From: Candidula unifasciata
Lineage: Eukaryota > Mollusca > Gastropoda > Stylommatophora > Geomitridae
Assembly: GCA_905116865.2 (NCBI GenBank)
Contig: CAJHNH020000710.1
Coordinates: 35,001 to 99,000, forward strand
DNA: 64,000 bases
Direction: 5' to 3'
Position 1 is the stretch's first letter, and every line of letters begins with the position of its first letter. Below are positions 46,278 to 57,405 of the stretch, one piece after another. The translations under genes were made by a program, and so were the position numbers. The notes beneath the pieces were generated by a model. The model was not told where the DNA came from, searched no databases, and saw nothing but the letters and a program-made list of their open reading frames with translations.

Positions 46278-46313
46278 CAAAGGAAAATATTTCACAGTTC
46301 CTCCGGACTTTCT
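46278..46313 (-). CDS. Coiled-coil gene, micro-exon G (36 nt)
   Basis: A 36-nt exon reading RKSGGTVKYFPL. The acceptor is ttatttttatttcag and the donor gtatgt. In phase 0 it joins exon H directly (KYFPL then DPNGPIYPP), giving a smooth Pro-rich junction. In the other two phases it meets a stop: joining straight from exon F gives T+AG. The exon is inferred only from splice signals and phase. Confidence 0.6.
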
Positions 46314-46319
46314 CTGAAA

Positions 46320-46689
46320 TAAAAATAAACATTCCATTAGCTGTGGGTTACCCGGAAAGGAAGCAAACAACAGTAATGATGTAACCTACCATGCATGTGG
46401 TAAGAAGTGGCCAAGACAAGAATTGGGAGGCGGCAAAGATTTAGGGGGGGGGGGGCCATAAAAGTGTGTACAATTATCCTTTAACACTTTTTGTCCTGAG
46501 AGGCCTCTAAATCAGCTTTGCCATCCATGCCAAATCCCAGCGGTGGCTATAAAGTGGCTTCACTGCACTGGCCAACTCCCAACAAGCCTAGTTAAAGGCA
46601 TTGATTCCGTTTTCACATGTGCAGTGTTTAGAAGGACTGAGTATGATTCTATTTAACAAATTACTAATATAAATAAAATAAAATACAAA
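46320..46689. other. Intron F-G, unassigned
   Basis: G run at 46443-46454. 46560-46640 (tgattccgttttcacatgtg) vaguely resembles 56370-56430. Confidence 0.35.
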
Positions 46690-47610
46690 TATGCTCTAGC
46701 CAATCTCACTGTCAGCCATAATCAGACAGAGACTTGAGAAGGTGCAAAACCAAGCAGTGGGCGTTATTCTGGGGCGCACTGGAGACACCTCTTGTGTAGC
46801 AATGAGATACCTTTTTGACTTCCCTACCATGAACTACAGGACACCTAGAGGGCTCGTGCATACCTCAAACTAACCTCAGGTCTGAAGCACTCTTTGCATC
46901 ACAGGCTCATCAAGAAAAAGGGCAATAGACTTAAAAAGGGCAAATCATGACTGGGTAGGGCAGAGGATGACATCATGCAGGTTTGCAGCTTTACAGACAT
47001 CCATCAAGGTGAGGAACGGATACCAGCATCTAAAGCGCCCAGTCTCACATTCTCCTGAGTCGTCACGCTTGATAAAAGTTGTCAGGATCAGAATCCCATT
47101 GCTGTCAACGCCCAGGTCTGCGCAATTATCAGTGACAAGTCAGATGAGACAGATGTGGTGATCTTCACAGACAGGTCAATTATACAAGGACATAAGAGTG
47201 CATGGGGATTTACAGCTCGCTCTTCAGGCAGATGATGGAGGTGATTTTGGTGACACAAGCTTTCATGTGGCTAGAATCACAGGACTATTCACGCGTGTGT
47301 GTGCTTTACAGAAGATTGTGTCATTGCAAAACTCTCCTGTGCATGCAGTTACCTTCATATTTGCCCCAGGGCAAACAGGTGTTGTTGGTAATGAAACAGT
47401 TGATAGACTGTCAGGTGCCGTACTAACTGAAGATGGCCAGCCCATAGATCACGCAGACACATTCAATGTCATTAGAGAGAAAGGACGTTCAGAGGATTTT
47501 GGAAGCAACATGTCTACATCACTGCTAAGAATCTGACAATTTGGAGTAAAGATCTCAGCACAGCTAAGTATGAGAAACACACCAAACAAATCCAACTCAT
47601 AACTCAAAAT
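46690..47610 (+). pseudogene. LINE ORF2 3' end with RNase H, copy 3, degraded
   Basis: Diverged relative of the copies at 34315-35580 and 48950-49950. It shows KVQNQAVGVILGRTGDTSC in the thumb region, a lost middle, and an RNase H end FAPGQTGVVGNETVDRLSGA (47357-47420) with IDHADTFNVI following. Several frameshifts; older than the other two. Confidence 0.8.
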
Positions 47611-48274
47611 ACTAACAATAGTTTTCGAGAGAAATATAATTGTTTTGTTTTAAAGACATGACAGCAGCCTTTATTAATCAGGGTCATTATTTGAATAATT
47701 TTCTTATAGGCCCAAGGGGTTGTTGTCATTTAACTTTCTGCTCCCTCTGTGTTTACTGATTACTCGTTTAAATATATCCCTTTTAAAAACAATGTTTAAA
47801 TACAAATTTAATAAACTGCAAAGTAATTTATTAGTACCTGTGTACCATAGTAATGATTTGGCATTAGATTTGAAAATGCTAAGTATTAGTTTTAATTTCT
47901 TTCACTACACAAATCACCCCAAACAAGCTTATATTTGTGTTTGATGTGAAGAGCAGCAGTAAATGCACAAGTTGATGTTAAGTTAGCCAAACAAGCAAAC
48001 ACTTCACAAACCTGTTTAGGAGGACTAGCACAGTTTGTAACATCTCTAATTTCACGTTTTAATGGGGAAGTCACTCTTGCTGACTTTGCAAGACAGTCTT
48101 CTGCGCAATCTCTTATTGAAGACAGTCTAGACTGTGAACATATAAGTACATTAGCTTGTTCATAATTTCATACAAGTTCACTGCCTTATTCTGCAATTTA
48201 ATATAAGCACGCTCCCTGTGTGGGCACCAAGGCCTTATTTTGGAAGGGAGAAAAAAAAGAACAGACGATTGCTT
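47611..48274. other. Intron F-G, no exon found
   Basis: Searched for the missing exon without success. Confidence 0.4.
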
Positions 48275-48515
48275 TTCACACCTCCCTCTCACAAACATGT
48301 TGTAAGAGTAGACTAATTAGTGGTGTCTTCTTCTAAGTTGGAGTGCATCCGCCTGAGAGACGAGAAACCAACAGTGTGTACATATATAAGCCAGATCTGT
48401 AAAAGGGATGTGCACACAGAACAAGTCCTGGAACAATCCAGAAACTGAAAACAACCAGAACTTTCCGCCGAAGTTTACAGCCAGTGAATGCTAAGAAAAA
48501 GAAGATATAAGGATG
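48275..48515 (+). repeat. Dispersed repeat, family D
   Basis: acaaacatgttgtaagagta, agttggagtgcatccgcctg, aagccagatctgtaaaaggg, ending aagaaaaagaag. Confidence 0.8.
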
Positions 48516-48949
48516 CCATATTATTAATTATTTCAACTCAGGGGAAAGGCGAGACGGATATACAATCAGTTACTGGTACCATTGGAGTTTTTACTCTTTG
48601 CTTGCTGCTGAAGATGGGGATTGAGTGCTTATGGGGGTGTCCCAAGTACTGTGATGTTTATTCTCAACATTCAACATAATAATTTCAAATAAATGTTAGG
48701 GTGGGAGAATTTTCAAGGGGGAAAAAAAGAGACTTGAATTAAGGGGACAAATATAGTGTGGATATTCAAGTAGATGACCTAGCAAATTAAAGGACTCTTT
48801 TTCACGCTATGGGATGCATGGAATACATGGTGCTACTCCACATGTTACATGTCCCAAAACCAGACTCCAGAAATATAAGCCCTAAAAGTGAGTTTGCCCA
48901 CACAAACTGACAACATGCACATAAGGTGAAATTCCATGAAAGATACATA
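48516..48949. other. Intron F-G, no feature recognised
   Basis: No exon, domain or repeat recognised in this stretch. Confidence 0.4.
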
Positions 48950-49950
48950 CAATTTATGTGGAGGGCTCGGGCATACCTCAAAATATGTGCTGATAAGAAA
49001 CACCCACTGCATCAAGCGCTTTTTAGTGAAAAGGGCAACAGACTGAAGAGGGGAAAATCGTGGCTAGGTCGGGCAGATGTTATTAGGCAAATATGCAGCC
49101 TAACCGACATCATACCTGGTGCAGAATGGATACCTGTGCCTCAGGCGTTTATTTGTACATTTTCCTGTATTGTCACACTCAACAGGCGATGTAGAGAAGA
49201 GAATCCCGTTGCTGTTAATGCAGAGGTCAACGCTCTCATCGGTGAAAATTCAGACGAAGCAGATGCACTAATCTATACAGACGGATCCGTTATACGCCAA
49301 AGAAGAAGCGCATGGGCATTTACAGCACGCTCAGCAGGCAGAACAGTCAAAGAAGCCAACGGCGCCTTCTCCATGACAACCAGCAGCATGACGATGGAGG
49401 TGATGGCAGTGACGCAAGCGTTTGCCTGGCTTGAAACACAAAAATACACCCGCATATGTATACTCAGTGATTCAATCAGTATGATCCGGAGGGTTCAGGC
49501 AGGTTCAGTGCGAAGACAATGGCTTGAATCAATTCAGAAGTCCACTGTGCGTGGAGTCACCTTTATTTTTGTTCCGGGACACGCAGGCGTCGATGGAAAT
49601 GAAAGAGCTGACAGGTTGGCTGGATCCGCTATCACTACCGACGGTCGGCCTATGGATCATGCTGATATTATCAATGCCCTCAGAGAAATGGGAAGGATAG
49701 ATAACTTTGGTGGCAGTGAATCCACATCACTCGCCAGAATGGCAGACTTGGGAATTAAGATCGGCACAGCAAAAAACGAGACGCACACCGGACATGTCAG
49801 AAGACTTGTTAATCAACATAGAACTGGTACTATTAGCCATCGGACGCCGGGGTTCATACTGAGGGGAGGATCTGAGCACCCGTGGACATGTCCGGAGTGC
49901 AATGATGAAAACCCAACTAACTAACTAACTAACTAACTAACTAATACATA
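48950..49950 (+). CDS. LINE ORF2 3' end with intact RNase H, copy 2
   Basis: 5'-truncated LINE end whose frame is open from the truncation point (MWRARAYLKICADKKHPLHQ) to the element's own stop at 49922-49924. RNase H acidic residues are present in LIYTDGSV, MTMEVMAVTQ, CILSDSISM and HAGVDGNERADRLAG. A C-terminal Cys pair (WTCPECNDENPTN) follows. The tail is ctaactaacta repeated (49917-49942). By eye its protein differs from copy 1 at about a dozen of 300 positions, so both are young. It lies in an intron of the coiled-coil gene in antisense orientation. It cannot be autonomous: endonuclease and RT are missing. Confidence 0.9.
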
Positions 49951-50036
49951 CAATGTCTTTATGACCAGCATGTAAGGATAGCTGGCTGAGTCTGTTCCAC
50001 TCAATGCTGTCGATATCAGGTTCACTGGCACATGAC

Positions 50037-50180
50037 AAGCCATCAGGTAACAGGCAAGCTGTAGATAAACATGTGGAAGAAGATCATAAAGCCCTGCTAC
50101 AGTGAGACATGCCATCAGGTAACAGGCAAGCTGTAGATAAACATGTGGAAGAAGATCATAAAGCTCTGCTTCAGGGAGAC
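50037..50180. repeat. 72-bp tandem duplication
   Basis: gccatcaggtaacaggcaag...gaagaagatcataaagc occurs twice in direct succession, about 90 bp downstream of the LINE tail. Confidence 0.92.
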
Positions 50181-50214
50181 AAGCTAAATAAATTAGTACG
50201 AACATTTACTGTAG

Positions 50215-50458
50215 CAGTTACGGTTAGTTGCGTATCCTTTACAGGACTTTGCAGAACCAACCCCAGCAGCTCCTGGCTGTTGTGTGGTTTCTCTAGGCAA
50301 ATTTACGTCCAGTAGTTTGCCATTGCTTTCTGGACGGTCGGCCCCCTGATACCACTATTGAAACCAATGCAAGACGAATGGCCCGCAGCTGGGATTGAAC
50401 CCGGCACCCCGGCATTACAAAGCGTTCACATTGACTTGGCCACAGAGCCGACACTGTA
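50215..50458 (-). repeat. tRNA-derived SINE, family B
   Basis: Full-length minus-strand copy. The B box gggattgaacccgg at about 50390 and head cttggccacagagccgacac are at the right. Confidence 0.9.
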
Positions 50459-51294
50459 GCAGTAACTATGCCAATTTGGCAGAATTTGAACACATAGATA
50501 TTTTCAATGAGGGAGTAACTGAGCAAGAAAACTTACACCAGGCAGTACTGGACAGGATGTAAGTTCAGTAAAGCAGCAGTTAAGAAAGATAACTTGCTTG
50601 GGGCAGTAGCTGAACAAATATTTAATCACGAAGCCCCAGAAACCATTGGAAGAAAAAAAAATAACAATTCCGGGAATTCCTGCAAAAAGAACCCTCTGAA
50701 AAAGTCACAAGGGTCACTAACAAATCTTTTCAAATGTTTTGATTAATATATGTACTGATTAACATTAAATTTTCTTAAAATTTAATACAGATGAAGGGAA
50801 GTAATAATAAAATGAAAATAAAGTGGAGAATTAAAAAGATTTCATGCCCTTAAGCCTTACACATGAATTATGTGACTAATACTTGACCTCATCTGTAATG
50901 ATGCTATAAATAGGGATAACATCAGGGTATGTTTGAGTGACAGAACTGGGGAAATCCCTAGTGTGAGAAACATGGGTTTTGCAGTAAGATGGTGAAAAGA
51001 GAGAACTGAGCAATTTACGTGTGAATGCGAGATCTGGGGGGATTGTAGATGACGTGGTGATTCTGTGACCGGACCCCAGAGTGAAAAGAAGGGAAAATGA
51101 ACCCAGAGTGAAAAGTATCATCATCGCTTTGTGACTACTAAGTCAAGGTAACTTATGCCATAATGACCTTTAAAAAAGCCTTGTCAAAATGGTCACCATC
51201 CCAATGCTATTTTAAATTATTCTAATCATATCCTAGGCCTCCTAAAACTGATGGTGTAAACAGAATAGCTGTCGTTAATGTTAATCAGTACATG
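50459..51294. other. Intron F-G, no confirmed exon
   Basis: The minus-strand frame 51124-50876 (TRKLLSSLFSPSYCKTHVSH) has tempting composition and weak splice signals, but its joins to exon F create a stop; see rejected items. Confidence 0.35.
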
Positions 51295-51665
51295 TCGTCC
51301 CCTTGTGGGATGCAATTTTTTTGTTATTTTTGAGCCCCACCTCGGCCGGGGCCTTAAATAAAGCCAGGCCATAAATATGGCCTACTGGCTGAACGGGATT
51401 TCAGGGACCTCTCCACAGGTGATCCTCATCCACATGGTGGCACTTTGTGTCACTGGGTGTTTATCGCTTGTGTGATGTCCTAGTGAGGTACAACTTACAT
51501 ACACACCACTGCCGTTCTTCAAAGCCCCACCCTGGCTGTTGCAGGGGCCCTAATATAACCTAACAGTTGAAGGGGGTTTCAGGGACCTCTCCACGAGTGA
51601 TCCTCATCCGAATGGTGGCACTTTGTGTTACTTACTTACATACCACTGCCGTTGATTAGGCTCAA
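51295..51665 (+). repeat. Two tandem copies of family E
   Basis: Copies at 51295-51495 and 51505-51660 each contain gcaggggcc/gccggggcc, aggtgatcctcatccacatg or its variant, and gcactttgtgt. The first ends acttacatacacaccactgc and the second cttacttacataccactgc. Confidence 0.8.
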
Positions 51666-51889
51666 TGGAGTCCAGTCACTTCAGCTGTGTGGCATTTTAC
51701 AGGGATATCTAACAGATGTGTCAAGTGTGGGGTTTCTTCAGGGAAAGGGTTAGGTTCACTAAAGCAGTTGTCAAGCAAGATAACTTCAGCAAGGACTACA
51801 CTGAACAAGACAGCGGTAGCGAGGCAGAGGTTGAACAAACAAGGAGCTTACTGGTTATTGTAGGAAATGGTGATGCCATACAGGAAGTT

Positions 51890-52330
51890 TATGGTTACTC
51901 TATACAAAAACTAGCTACTATATATAAAAACTAGCTAATCTATGCTGACATTAGCTACTATATTAAGAAACTTGCTCCTCTGTGCAGAAACTAGCCACTC
52001 AGTAAAGAAACTAGCCACTTCATATAGAAACTAGCCACTCCATACAGAAACCAGCCACTCCATATAGAAACTAGCCACTGTACAGAAACTATCTATTCTG
52101 TTCGCTCTTATGAAGAAAATGGCAACTCTATTAAAAAAAACAACTATCTAGTCTATACAGTAACCAGATAATCTATTCAAGGACTAGATACTCTATATAA
52201 ACACTACTGGGAAACTACAGAAACTAGCTGCTTTCTACAGTAAATGGCTACACTATGAAGAACCATCTCATCTATACAGAAAATGGCTACACTATAAAGT
52301 ACTAGCTACTCTGTACAGGAATTTACTGTT
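51890..52330. repeat. Degenerate 20-bp tandem repeat
   Basis: Irregular copies of catatagaaactagccactc, best conserved at 51985-52080, ending just before exon F. Confidence 0.85.
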
Positions 52331-52345
52331 AAATCATAAACTTAC

Positions 52346-52473
52346 ACAATTGTTCCTTCAAGCTTGGCATTGAGGGCAGTGAAGTGGTTGAATTTCTATT
52401 GTTTTGGGTAGAAGACAGACTATCCTCTGTAGATATGTTGTCCCTGTTGTATTTACATTCACTGGCGCTGTGC
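52346..52473 (-). CDS. Coiled-coil gene, exon F (Ser/Thr-rich)
   Basis: 128 nt. The acceptor is a T-rich tract ending aacag and the donor matches gtaagt exactly. It enters in phase 2 (AG+G gives Arg across the E-F junction) and reads HSASECKYNRDNISTEDSLS, STQNNRNSTTSLPSMPSLKE, QL. The low-complexity Ser/Thr/Asn composition suggests a disordered region after the coiled coil. It leaves in phase 1, which does not match exon G, so at least one more exon is expected downstream. Confidence 0.78.
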
Positions 52474-52855
52474 CTGTTAAAAAAAAAAATTAAAAAGAAG
52501 GTAAAATAAAAAAACAGATTCCATGTTAATAACACATCATCAATCTCAATGATTTTTACTCCTTACTCTTGGTGTACAAGCACAGCATTACTTTAAAACA
52601 ACCAATGTTTTAGTCTAGAAACGTCAAAATAACATTGTGAAAGAGAAAAAAAAAACTATACCAATAGTTCACACCAAGCTGATGGTACAATGTGGGATGT
52701 CAGATTTGGTAAATGCCACCACCCAACATTCGGCATTAACACAAGACAGGTAGCACCGGCTACTGTTATATGGTAGCTCAGTCATATCTGACCTGATCTT
52801 GAAGAGCTACCCTTTATTGTACTGCTAAATGTAACAGCACTGTAAGGAACCCTAC
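52474..52855. other. Intron E-F
   Basis: No feature recognised. Confidence 0.5.
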
Positions 52856-52922
52856 CTTGTGAAGACTGACTCCCTGTTGTGTTGGTCTGACTCACCAGGA
52901 CTGCAGATGCTGCTCTCATAGC
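52856..52922 (-). CDS. Coiled-coil gene, exon E
   Basis: 67 nt. The acceptor ends tgtttccag and the donor is gtaggg. Entry in phase 1 completes a Gly codon; it reads YESSICSPGESDQHNRESVFT and exits in phase 2, as exon F requires. An internal gtgagt (after AGTCCTG) is a stronger donor by consensus; using it would shift the frame in exon F and end at a TGA near that exon's end. Confidence 0.75.
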
Positions 52923-53094
52923 CTGGAAACAGATACAAGTTATTTAAAGAACAATGGAAGCCATGAACACCAGAACCAAACAATATAAAACTTGCCTCTG
53001 AAGTCATAATAATCTTGCCACACCGTACTATATTACACAATGTACTTGAATTCAAAGTTTCATGTTCCGCCCTTTATCCCCCAATGGAGCATAG

Positions 53095-53332
53095 GCTTTC
53101 AACTTGAAAACTAAGTTGCGGTATTGTATATCCAACCCCAGCATGATTTTGGCTGTTTGTGATTTTACTAGGTAATCTTATGTTCAGTAGTCTGTCAATG
53201 CTTTCGGAATGGGTCGGCTGTTGATATATGCCACAGTCAAAACCAATGCCTGAAGCCGGAATCAAACCCAGTACCTTGGCATTACAAAGCATGTTCACAA
53301 TGCCTTAGCCACAGATGCCGACACCTTCAACT
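53095..53332 (-). repeat. Diverged SINE, family B
   Basis: Minus-strand copy. gccttagccacagatgccga is the head and gccggaatcaaacccagtac the B-box region. Confidence 0.75.
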
Positions 53333-53394
53333 AACACACACAAAATCAAATCCTTCTTTATGTTCAGCTTCTGTAAATTCCTGCAAAAAGTCCT

Positions 53395-53525
53395 GATTGT
53401 TGTCTACTTCTCGACTTAACCTTGTTCTAGGACTTAAGTTTTTTGTGCACATTCACCTACGACTGTAGGCTCCTCCCCTCTCAGGTAGATGCACTTTGAC
53501 TACAAAGGAATCCTATCTACATTTC
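53395..53525 (-). repeat. Diverged family D
   Basis: ctcaggtagatgcactttga and gactacaaaggaatcctatc mark the family. Confidence 0.55.
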
Positions 53526-53629
53526 TTAGGGTTAAAGTACGAGGATATTTCTAGTAATATTGTTTTCAGATTTTACCCCCGTTGCCCAGATACGCCATAA
53601 AACCGACACTTTCGGATGAGTGTACAACC

Positions 53630-53830
53630 CTATAAAAATTGCTTTAACAAGACTGCTAGAGTGACATGTCCAGAGAGACAGAGGAAGACAAAGCAAGAGA
53701 TTCTTCAGAGTCATTTGTCATGGCACAGAGGGGTGTCAACACATGAACTGATACACACAGTTGCAGATGGCAGACTGTGGAGAGGAAGGCTCACCCACGC
53801 CAGTCAGCAAGGCACTTGATGATGATGACT
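53630..53830 (+). pseudogene. LINE C-terminus, family L
   Basis: The frame at 53616-53819 reads KTARVTCPERQRKTKQEILQ and then RGVSTHELIHTVADGRLWRG, ending in tgatgatgatg. It is a ~200-bp 5'-truncated end lying in intron D-E. Confidence 0.7.
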
Positions 53831-54274
53831 TTGGAGCAGCTGCTGCATCTGAGGACAGAGCATGCATGGAAATCCCCAATGTGCCCTGACATCGACTGTG
53901 GCAACACAACTTAAAAAGTAGTACTGCAGTATTATGTCAAAGTCACCCCCAGCCCAATTTCTGACTCTTTTAAGACAACATGTGAACGTGCACCATTATT
54001 CAAGCACCGCTGGAGATTCAGTAATGGGCCTCACATTATAGCTAAGTGATTTCTATGTATTCTTATATGTAACTGTATCACTGTCTGTTTGCGTCGTATA
54101 CTGATGAAGGCCTTCTAGCCACAATGTTCATGTTATTCATGACTTTGGCACTGTGAAACTGAGCATCTGTACTTCTTGTTTAGGCTGACATTTTTTTCAC
54201 CTAAAAGATTTCATTATTTTGAATGTTATCTTATGTTTCAAAGCTTTCTAGAATGTAGAGTTCATACAGCCTAC
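53831..54274 (+). repeat. Intron D-E, with family K at 54045-54170
   Basis: Family K is marked by gctaagtgatttctatgtat and actgatgaaggccttctagc, then cactgtgaaactgag. The rest is unassigned. Confidence 0.55.
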
Positions 54275-54391
54275 CTTTGTCAGTGGATTGCTGGCTGGAG
54301 AAATGCAACAAGCTCTGCAACTGTTGTTGATATCTGAGCAGCTGTTGCTCTGATTCATCAAGGGCTCTTTTCAAAGTGTTTACTTCAGTGG
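54275..54391 (-). CDS. Coiled-coil gene, exon D
   Basis: 117 nt. Acceptor ttgattcag, donor gtaggc. Phase 1 in and phase 1 out. It reads TEVNTLKRALDESEQQLLRY then QQQLQSLLHFSSQQSTDK. Leu and other hydrophobics at a/d spacing with many Gln and Glu indicate the end of a coiled coil before the disordered tail. The entry codon is completed as Ala with the G from exon C. Confidence 0.85.
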
Positions 54392-54477
54392 CTGAATCAA
54401 TATTAACATGACTGTACATGTAAAACTTCAAAAGAAACACTCCCCCGAGTGGGTTCCCTATTATAAGGAAAACAAGA

Positions 54478-54725
54478 ATAGACCCCTTGCCTACCCAAAA
54501 GCATGTTGTAAGTCGACTACTTGGAGCTTCATTCAAAGTTGGAGTGCATCTGCCTGAGAGGCAAGGAACCAACAGTCTTCACACAAATGTATCAGACCTG
54601 TCAAATGGATGCACACGCAACACCCAGGTTCTGAAACAGGACTGCAGTCCAGACATGGACAAACAACCAGAACTTTCCACCAGAGTTTACAGATGGTGAA
54701 TTCAAAGAAAAAAGAAGAAATACTA
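54478..54725 (+). repeat. Dispersed repeat, family D, near full-length
   Basis: aaaagcatgttgtaagtcga, aaagttggagtgcatctgcc, ccaccagagtttacagatgg, ending aagaaaaaagaagaaa. It lies antisense in intron C-D, close to exon D. Confidence 0.82.
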
Positions 54726-56787
54726 GTTTCCCTGAATAATCTTACAGGATCATAATTTACAAATCTCAGATCTACAGGAGCATCAGTTTCCCTTAATGAT
54801 CATCCTGTCGTTATTAAGAGTCTAGTTCCCCCTTTTATACTCTCCTGCGTAATCTTTTTGATAATCATGGACGGAATCCAGTCCAACACATCTGTCTTCA
54901 TTACATGTTTAATTTATGATTGCTTTTGGATGTCCTGATTTCCTCAGTTCATTTGTTTCCTATCTCAGTGTCTGTTTGGTGGTTCTCTGCTCACTGTTCA
55001 TCAGGATGTGTCCAATATAGCGCCATCCTCTTTGTCTCATAACTCCTGATACAGCTGTTATCCACATATTTCTCTTATTTCTTCCCTTTTCTTGAATTCA
55101 CCCCATTCAGTGTTCACCAGTTTCCTCTGGCATTTGTTTCTGAATGTATTGAACTTCCTTTCTTTGCCTCTAGTGATTCTCCAACTTTTACTGGCATGTT
55201 AAAACTGAAATAACATTAGAATGGGGGAGAGAAAAAAAGCCTGGGTTTAAAACTATAAATTTAATTAAAAGTTCCACATTTAGTTAAGACTTTTAAAAGC
55301 TGCTGTTGTTTCACAAATATGTGTGTTTTCTTGACAATCAAAAAATAATACACAGGAACAGACAGAATGTACAAATACAGATATATGTGTTTCACTTAAA
55401 ATGTTGAGAGATATTTATATATAACACTCTTTGAGAAACAGTAGCATAAAAAACTCTTTGAGAAACCTAATTTGCACATTTAATTTACACAAGTAATTGA
55501 GTTTTTCACTTAGTTTCATTTGAAATGCTGACAAGAACATAATATAAAGATAACAGGCAAGAAACATCAGTTTATTTAACCATTTCATCCAGAGAAGCCA
55601 TAAAAGTGATATTTCCAGCTGAGTCCAATTCCCCATAAAAGCCACTTATCCGACCTTTCTACAGTGGCTATTTTATGAGATACAGTTTAAGTTTTTGGTT
55701 GCGTTTTGTGCCTGCATGAGGAAACCAGTATGTGAATATATCTACTAAACTAAGCATCTAGACAGGTTTTCTGGTTAACCAAATGTCTTTTTTAATCCCC
55801 TGCTAAGTCTTTAAAAAAAAAAAAAAAAATTTTTTTGTAGCCTCAGTGATAGCACGAGTCACATGATACACAGGTTTGTTTCAAGCCCTGACAAATGTAT
55901 TTATTCGGGGCTTCACTGGGCTGTCTTTACTGATTACTTACTTTATATACCTTTATAAATAAAATAAAAAATTGTGTGAATAAAATAAATTTTTTAATAT
56001 TAATTTATTAGTGACCTGTGTAAAATGTGTTTTATTTTAAAATGATTTTTCAGGAATTTCCATGGGATCATGACTCATTTTTAAGTGTTTCCAGGGCAAG
56101 GGGTTAACACATTTTCAGGAGTATAAAAAAAAGCTGATGAGATACATCAAAATATGCCACTCAATATATTGTACAATATACTATTGATGCCCGCATTATT
56201 TAAATTTACAAAGGGAAAACACAGTTCTGAGAAACACAACTCACAAACAGCATTCATACAGGACCATTAGTGTCATTGAGCTTTTTACTCCAAGGAGTAT
56301 CAAAACCGATACTATGTCACATGCCCCTGCAAATTTTGCCCAACCGCTATTGATTGGGTATAGTGACTTGCTTATGAGAACCCTTGCTAAGTGTGCTGAT
56401 TCCATTTGCACATGAGCAGATGTTTTATAGGTCCACCAGTGGCTAGTTACTAAAAATAGCCTTTGTGTGTGTTTTATTAAAATAAATGACATCAAGATTT
56501 CCCATCAGTCACAGTGGTCTGCAGCGGATTGGTCACAGAATAAAAAAATGAGTCCGGATATTACATTTATTTAATGTAAGGGAGATTTAACCTAGTTTTT
56601 TTTTTCTTAAGTCACCCAGGCTTACAAAGAAATTATTCATACATCTTAGAGGAATATTAAATTACTGAAAATTCTTAAAGAAACATTATTTACACATAAA
56701 GCTCCAAGGGTGTTTTATTTCATCACGACTCTCAAATACTGAATTTTTACTTTGAGATTCCACAAAAATATTCAAGAAATATTTTAC
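54726..56787. other. Intron C-D, mostly AT-rich
   Basis: About 2 kb with no exon or repeat confidently recognised. An A/T run at 55812-55837 (a17 then t7) is notable only as low complexity. 54750-55200 is T/C-rich and may be an old repeat. Confidence 0.5.
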
Positions 56788-57010
56788 CTGAATTTTCTTG
56801 TTCTCTTAGAGAGCTCTCTAGTTTCATCTTTGTATCCTCATACTTGGACTGGACATTTTCCAGACGTTTTTTCATCTTTTCCACAGTGTCCCTCTCAATT
56901 CTCAAGGCATCAGACAGGCTGGTGTTGATCTCCTTTGTTAGTTTCAGCCGCTGATTGTCCCGGTCAATCTCTTCTCGGAGATTATTGATTTCTTTCTTGG
57001 ATGATTCCAG
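56788..57010 (-). CDS. Coiled-coil gene, exon C
   Basis: 223 nt, the longest internal exon after A. Acceptor gtcatcag, donor gtaaaa. Phase 0 in, phase 1 out. It reads LESSKKEINNLREEIDRDNQ, RLKLTKEINTSLSDALRIER, DTVEKMKKRLENVQSKYEDT, KMKLESSLREQENS. Continuous heptad spacing of Leu/Ile with abundant Lys and Glu is a textbook coiled coil. There are no prolines. Confidence 0.92.
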
Positions 57011-57224
57011 CTGATGACAGAACACAACTGATATTTTATACAACAAAGCCTAGAACTTGGATCCATTTTCTGGGTAAAAGGAAAAGCAAAAATGAAAATG
57101 AAATTGAATTTGCTAGCAAATATGAAGATGGAAACAAAATCTCTGACTGCAGCAGCAAAAAAAAAAAAACGATTCTTCCAGTGCGGGTTCTGCGCCCATT
57201 GTCGGTTAAAACAAAAAGGAGACC

Positions 57225-57405
57225 AACTGTGGCCCCCTCCCCTAACAAAGATACTGTGAAAGGCAACTAATCAAGGATGTTTCCTTTAAAGTCGGAGTGC
57301 ATTTGCATGAGAGGCAAGGAACCAACAGTCTGCATACTGTTGAGCCAAATCTGTGAATGCAAAGCTCAAGATCTGAAACAAGACTCCAGAAGTTAACCCA
57401 CTGGC
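57225..57405 (+). repeat. Dispersed repeat, family D
   Basis: Intron B-C. aagtcggagtgcatttgcat, ggcaaggaaccaacagtctg and gagccaaatctgtg. Confidence 0.78.

Noticed and set aside
50876..51124. Candidate missing exon between F and G (TRKLLSSLFSPSYCKTHVSH)
   Set aside because: With the best acceptor (cacag) and donor (gtaaat) its length fits, but joining to exon F creates TAA at the junction.
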